Assembly (NCBI GenBank): GCA_947447995.1
Contig: CANFLQ010000009.1
Location: 1 to 45,653, forward strand
Length of the DNA stretch: 45,653 nucleotides
Source of the DNA: Bacteroidota bacterium
GTDB taxonomy: Bacteria; Bacteroidota; Bacteroidia; 2-12-FULL-35-15
Direction of reading: 5' to 3'
Below, in pieces: positions 42,156-45,653 of this stretch. The translations under genes were made by a program, and so were the position numbers. Under the pieces are notes generated by a model. The model was not told where the DNA came from, made no database searches, and worked only from the letters and a program-made list of their open reading frames with translations. Positions within the stretch are counted from its first letter, which is position 1. Every line of letters begins with the position of its first letter.

Positions 42156-43595
42156 TTGAAAAGTATTGTGATAAAAAAGTTGAAAAAAGAAAAACAAAAT
42201 AATAACAATTCTTATACTCCCTCCCCTGTGGGGAGGGCTGGGGAGGGGTGTCGATTAGTTATTTTGGGTGGTGGCGAAAGCGGTGTAGGTGCGGCAGTAC
42301 TTGCACAAAAAAAAGGATTTGATGTTTTTCTTTCCGACAAAGGAAAAATAAAAGATAAATACAAAGTAGTTCTTTCAAATAATGGAATCAAATGGGAAGA
42401 AGAAACACATACAGAAGCACTTATTTTAAATGCGGATGAAGTGATTAAAAGTCCTGGTATACCGGACAAAGCCGAATTGATAAAAGCATTGCATAAAAAA
42501 GGTATTCCTGTCATTTCCGAGATAGAATTTGCAGGGCGATATACCAAGGCTAAAAAGATTTGCATAACAGGCAGTAATGGAAAAACTACCACCACTTTGC
42601 TTACTTACCATATACTTCAAAAGGCTGGTTTTAAAGTAGGATTAGCAGGTAATGTTGGAAAAAGTTTTGCAATGCAGGTTGCCGAAAATGGCGAAAATGA
42701 TTTTGATTATTACGTGTTAGAGCTGAGTAGTTTTCAGTTGGACGGCATGTTTGAATTTAAAGCAGACATATCAGTTTTACTGAACATTACGCCCGACCAT
42801 TTGGATAGATACAATTATGAAATGCAAAATTATGTGGACTCAAAATTTAGGGTCATACAAAATCAAACAGAAGAGGATGCTTTTATTTATTGCATCGACG
42901 ATGAAATAATAGCAAAAGAAATAGCAAGTAAAATTATTAAAGCAAAACAATTTCCATTTTCTATAAAGCGAAAGGTAGAACAAGGAGCATTTTTAGATGA
43001 AAACAATCAACTCGTAATAAATACAAACAACTCTAATCCTTTATTTATGACAATTCAAGAACTAGCACTACAAGGCAAACACAACATTTACAATTCAATG
43101 GCAGCCGGCATTACCGGAAAATTGGTTGAAATAAGAAAGGAAACAATCCGTGAAAGTCTTTCTGATTTTCATAACATTGCTCACCGCTTGGAAGTGATTG
43201 GTAACATTCATGGAATTGAGTTTATCAACGATTCAAAAGCAACCAATGTAAATTCTACCTGGTATGCTTTGGAGAGTATGAACAATCCTGTAATCCTTAT
43301 CCTTGGTGGAGTTGACAAGGGAAATGATTATTCGATGTTGAATGAGTTGATAAAGGAAAAAGTAAAAGCAATTATTTGTTTGGGTACCGATAATAAAAAA
43401 ATCATCAAAGCTTTTGGTGGTTTGGTTGAAACAATTTTGGAAGCAGGTTCAGCTAAAGAAGCGGTGAACCAAGCCTATAAATTGGGTAAAAAAGGAGATA
43501 CCGTTTTGTTATCGCCTGCATGTGCAAGCTTCGATTTATTTGATGATTACGAAGATCGTGGAACTCAATTTAAACAAGCTGTAAGGGGATTGTAA
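42156..43595 (+). CDS. murD: UDP-N-acetylmuramoylalanine-D-glutamate ligase MurD, with repeat-derived N-terminus
   Basis: A 479-residue Mur ligase that adds D-Glu to UDP-MurNAc-Ala. The enzyme proper begins at residue 33 (RLVILGGGESGVGAA). The ATP loop is CITGSNGKTTTT (136-147), followed by LELSSFQLDGM, NITPDHLDRY and FINDSKATN, and the C-terminal LSPACASFDLF. Residues 1-32 are atypical: Lys/Asn-rich, then SYTPSPVGRAGEG, which is copy D of a palindromic repeat read in frame. Normal MurD starts almost directly with R-L-V-I-L-G, so the native start codon was probably displaced. No ATG precedes it in frame; TTG 42156, GTG 42168 or TTG 42180 are candidate starts. The start is therefore uncertain. 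Confidence 0.9.
   Translation: MKSIVIKKLKKEKQNNNNSYTPSPVGRAGEGCRLVILGGGESGVGAAVLAQKKGFDVFLSDKGKIKDKYKVVLSNNGIKWEEETHTEALILNADEVIKSPGIPDKAELIKALHKKGIPVISEIEFAGRYTKAKKICITGSNGKTTTTLLTYHILQKAGFKVGLAGNVGKSFAMQVAENGENDFDYYVLELSSFQLDGMFEFKADISVLLNITPDHLDRYNYEMQNYVDSKFRVIQNQTEEDAFIYCIDDEIIAKEIASKIIKAKQFPFSIKRKVEQGAFLDENNQLVINTNNSNPLFMTIQELALQGKHNIYNSMAAGITGKLVEIRKETIRESLSDFHNIAHRLEVIGNIHGIEFINDSKATNVNSTWYALESMNNPVILILGGVDKGNDYSMLNELIKEKVKAIICLGTDNKKIIKAFGGLVETILEAGSAKEAVNQAYKLGKKGDTVLLSPACASFDLFDDYEDRGTQFKQAVRGL
42219..42250. repeat. GC-rich palindromic repeat inside the murD start (copy D)
   Basis: CCCTCCCC (42219-42226), TGT, GGGGAGGG (42230-42237), then CTGGGGAGGGG. It encodes TPSPVGRAGEG of the extended MurD N-terminus. 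Confidence 0.88.
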
Positions 43596-43634
43596 CACCT
43601 CTCCTCTTAATCTCCTCTCCACAGGAGAGGAGGT
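43596..43634. repeat. GC-rich palindromic repeat after murD (copy E)
   Basis: Arms TCTCCTCTCC (43611-43620) and GGAGAGGAGG (43624-43633), loop ACA, with a left outer arm CACCTCTCCTC. It begins right after the murD stop codon. Confidence 0.85.
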
Positions 43635-43721
43635 AGTGTAAATATTGGGTTTAGATGGTTGTTTGGAGTTGTTTTGAAAATGAGTATAAATTTTTACAGT
43701 TTTAATTAAGTTTTTCACTTG

Positions 43722-43767
43722 CTACCCTCTCTCTCCCTTGGAGGGAGAGGATGAAGGAGAGGGGTAT
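43722..43767. repeat. GC-rich palindromic repeat before ftsW (copy F)
   Basis: Inner stem CTCTCCC (43731-43737) with GGGAGAG (43743-43749) and outer arms TACCCTCT (43723-43730) and AGAGGGGTA (43758-43766). The right part contains AAGGAGAGG 13 bases before the ftsW ATG, again a possible ribosome-binding sequence. Between copies E and F (43635-43721) I see only AT-rich sequence. Confidence 0.85.
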
Positions 43768-43772
43768 TTATT

Positions 43773-44918
43773 ATGAATCTATTTAAATACATAAAAGGTG
43801 ATAGGGTTATTTGGGCAGCAGTGCTGCTGCTTTCGCTTTTGTCTGTATTGGTGGTTTATAGCTCTGTTGTAGCATTGGCGTATCGTTATAAAGGAGGCGA
43901 TACGGCATCCTATTTAATAAAGCACGTTTTTATAGTTAGTTCGGGAATATTACTGATGTATTTTATTCATAAAGTAAAATATACCTATTTTTCTCGAATT
44001 TCTCAGGTTGCAATTATACTTGCAGCTCCACTGTTACTGTATACCTTGGTAAATGGTATTAGCGCTGGTGAAGCGAGTCGCTGGCTAGCTATACCGGGTA
44101 CTTCATTAACCTTTCAAACTTCTGATTTTGCTAAGCTTGCGTTGATTACTTATGTAGCACGTATGTTAACCATAAAGCAAGATCAGATAAAGGATTTTAA
44201 AACTGGATTTTTGCCCATCGTTGTTCCTGTTGGGATTATTTGTGCATTGATATTACCTGCAAATTTTTCAACAGCTGCATTGTTATTTTTAACTTGTTTT
44301 GTGTTGATGTTTATCGGAAGAGTACATGCTAAACACATGTTATTGCTTGTAGGTTCGGGATTGGTTGTTGGATTATTAATTATTGTTATCATTTTTAATT
44401 TTCCGAACGCAATACCAAGAGGTGCAACTTGGAAAGCCCGCATCGAAGGGTTTAGCAGTGGTGATAGCGATAGTAATTTTCAGGCTGAACAAGCGAAGAT
44501 TGCAATAGCTTCGGGTGGTGTAATAGGTATGGGACCCGGTAAAAGTATGCAACGGAATTTTTTACCACAGGCATCGTCCGATTTTATTTTTGCTATTGTG
44601 ATTGAAGAGTGGGGCTTGATTACAGCCATCATTGTTGTTTTTTTATACCTGATATTATTGTTTCGTGGAGTTCGGATTGCCAATAAAAGCGAAAAGACTT
44701 TTGGTAGCTTGTTAGCCATAGGACTGACTTTTAATCTTGTGTTTCAAGCCATGATTAACATGGCCGTTGCTGTGAATTTACTGCCTGTAACTGGTCAGCC
44801 ATTACCATTGATAAGTATGGGAGGAACATCGATATGGTTTACCAGTATTGCTATTGGAATTATATTAAGTGTGAGCAGAGATGGTGAAGAGGAAGGAGGG
44901 CAAAATGCAACCGCTTAA
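43773..44918 (+). CDS. ftsW: Septal peptidoglycan polymerase FtsW
   Basis: A 381-residue SEDS glycosyltransferase with about ten membrane helices that polymerises lipid II at the septum with FtsI. Motifs: [12 protein letters not shown] in the first helix, the [29 protein letters not shown] region with the conserved Arg-Trp and P-S-(D/E) positions, the periplasmic loop [34 protein letters not shown] (the E-E-x-G element bears the conserved acidic residues), and [19 protein letters not shown] near the end. Its ATG lies 5 bases after repeat copy F. It ends overlapping murG by 14 bases. Confidence 0.96.
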   Translation: MNLFKYIKGDRVIWAAVLLLSLLSVLVVYSSVVALAYRYKGGDTASYLIKHVFIVSSGILLMYFIHKVKYTYFSRISQVAIILAAPLLLYTLVNGISAGEASRWLAIPGTSLTFQTSDFAKLALITYVARMLTIKQDQIKDFKTGFLPIVVPVGIICALILPANFSTAALLFLTCFVLMFIGRVHAKHMLLLVGSGLVVGLLIIVIIFNFPNAIPRGATWKARIEGFSSGDSDSNFQAEQAKIAIASGGVIGMGPGKSMQRNFLPQASSDFIFAIVIEEWGLITAIIVVFLYLILLFRGVRIANKSEKTFGSLLAIGLTFNLVFQAMINMAVAVNLLPVTGQPLPLISMGGTSIWFTSIAIGIILSVSRDGEEEGGQNATA

Positions 44919-45653
44919 AATTATAGTAAGTGGAGGTGGAACAGGCGGACATATTTTCCCCGCCATTGCCATTGCAAATGCCATAAAAGCTGCAAGACCC
45001 GATGCTGAATTTTTGTTTGTAGGTGCCGAAGGTAAAATGGAAATGGAAAAAGTTCCTGCCGCAGGTTATAAAATTGTAGGGCTTTGGATCAGTGGTTTTC
45101 AGCGTAAGTTAACAGTGTCTAATTTAGCTTTTCCTTTTAAAGTGATTAGCAGTTTGATGAGAGCAAAAAAAATTTTGAAAGAATTTAAACCCAATGCAGT
45201 TATTGGTACTGGAGGATTTGCGAGCGGACCAATGTTACAGATGGCGGCTAAAAATAATATTGTAACTGTTATACAGGAACAAAATTCATTCCCGGGAATT
45301 ACCAATAAAATTCTTTCTAAAAATGTAGATAGAATTTGTGTTGCATATTCGGGCATGGAAAAATATTTTCCGAAGGAAAAAATTTTGATGACCGGAAATC
45401 CCATTCGTCAGGATATATTGACATTAGAAGGAAAGCGTGCCAGAGGGTTAGAGTTTTTTGGATTAGATGCTACTAAAAAAACAATTGTAGTAATTGGTGG
45501 CAGCTTGGGTGCAAAAACCATCAACGAAAGTATTTTAATTTGTTTGGATACCTTCGAAAAAAATAACATTCAATTGGTTTGGCAAACCGGCAAAGCTTTT
45601 AATGATAGAGCTCAGGCTGCTGTTGCCAACTATCAGGGAAAAGGAATAAAAGC
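44905..45653 (+). CDS. murG: UDP-N-acetylglucosamine transferase MurG, 3'-truncated by window edge
   Basis: A frame of at least 249 residues that is open to the last base. MurG adds GlcNAc to lipid I, making lipid II. The Gly-rich loop [19 protein letters not shown] (GGGTGGH 10-16) defines the family. Other motifs are [43 protein letters not shown] and [15 protein letters not shown] (second domain). ATG at 44905 overlaps the end of ftsW by 14 bases, with GGAAGGAGGG just ahead as a strong ribosome-binding sequence. The rest of the gene, and probably murC and ftsQ, lie beyond the window. Confidence 0.96.
   Translation, partial: MQPLKIIVSGGGTGGHIFPAIAIANAIKAARPDAEFLFVGAEGKMEMEKVPAAGYKIVGLWISGFQRKLTVSNLAFPFKVISSLMRAKKILKEFKPNAVIGTGGFASGPMLQMAAKNNIVTVIQEQNSFPGITNKILSKNVDRICVAYSGMEKYFPKEKILMTGNPIRQDILTLEGKRARGLEFFGLDATKKTIVVIGGSLGAKTINESILICLDTFEKNNIQLVWQTGKAFNDRAQAAVANYQGKGIK

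Noticed and set aside
42115-43767. Repeated palindromes around murD as a CRISPR array
   Set aside because: Copies are not identical, spacing is irregular (about 70 to 1,350 bases), one lies inside a gene, and no cas gene is present.

Overview
The window is a 45.6 kb stretch of an AT-rich chromosome from a member of the Bacteroidota. The evidence is a LytTR response regulator paired with a HisKA_2-type kinase, a gliding-motility-associated (CHU_C, type B T9SS-like) C-terminal domain, a TPR/PD40 secretion-type protein, the DUF6089-uppS-bamA-skp-skp order, a DsbD-like fusion protein, MraY with a long extra segment, a dcw cluster without murF between murE and mraY, and several TAnnTTTG -7 promoter elements. 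I cannot place it below phylum level. Almost everything is housekeeping or envelope biology. No rRNA, tRNA, CRISPR array, transposase or prophage gene was seen.

Layout. 1-3.4 kb: the 3' part of a MORN-repeat protein, then a soluble PAS histidine kinase and a LytTR regulator in one operon, closed by a strong terminator and a 26-bp inverted repeat. 3.6-6 kb (minus): RNase R. 6.1-7.6 kb: an ECF sigma factor and an unusual membrane-anchored PKD/CHU_C protein that probably acts as its partner. 7.8-13.3 kb: the outer-membrane biogenesis operon (DUF6089 protein, uppS, bamA, two Skp/OmpH chaperones). 13.3-15.7 kb (minus): rluE, lipB and a SIS-type sugar-phosphate isomerase. 15.8-20.3 kb: lysS, a VapC-type toxin-antitoxin cassette wedged between lysS and gpsA, gpsA, and a DUF1571-like protein with an internal LysM. 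20.4-33.7 kb: mostly minus-strand genes (YqhD-like alcohol dehydrogenase, YceI, lipoprotein MsrB, TPR/PD40 protein, comM, gmhA, DsbD-like protein, a small conserved protein, tilS, a RelE/ParE toxin with a 54-residue antitoxin, decayed repeats, and two secreted metal-associated proteins), then pabB. 35.4-45.65 kb: the dcw division and cell-wall cluster mraZ-rsmH-ftsL-ftsI-murE-mraY-murD-ftsW-murG, with a three-repeat MraZ operator in front; murG runs off the window.

How it works together. Two blocks build the envelope: UppS makes the undecaprenyl carrier used by MraY and MurG, MurE/MurD/MraY/MurG make lipid II, FtsW/FtsI polymerise it, and BamA with Skp inserts outer-membrane proteins.

The most notable signals are: (i) a toxin-antitoxin cassette bounded by a 19-bp direct repeat that is the first 19 bases of gpsA, so it looks like a datable insertion; (ii) GC-rich palindromic repeats, four of them within 1.7 kb around murD, one of which is translated as the N-terminus of MurD, with a related element read through in pabB and other short-repeat families read through in rnr and tilS; (iii) a sigma factor paired with a one-TM protein joining a possible anti-sigma segment to PKD and CHU_C domains; (iv) several genes whose only recognisable -7 element abuts the start codon, suggesting leaderless mRNAs; and (v) a decayed second copy of the RelE-partner antitoxin.
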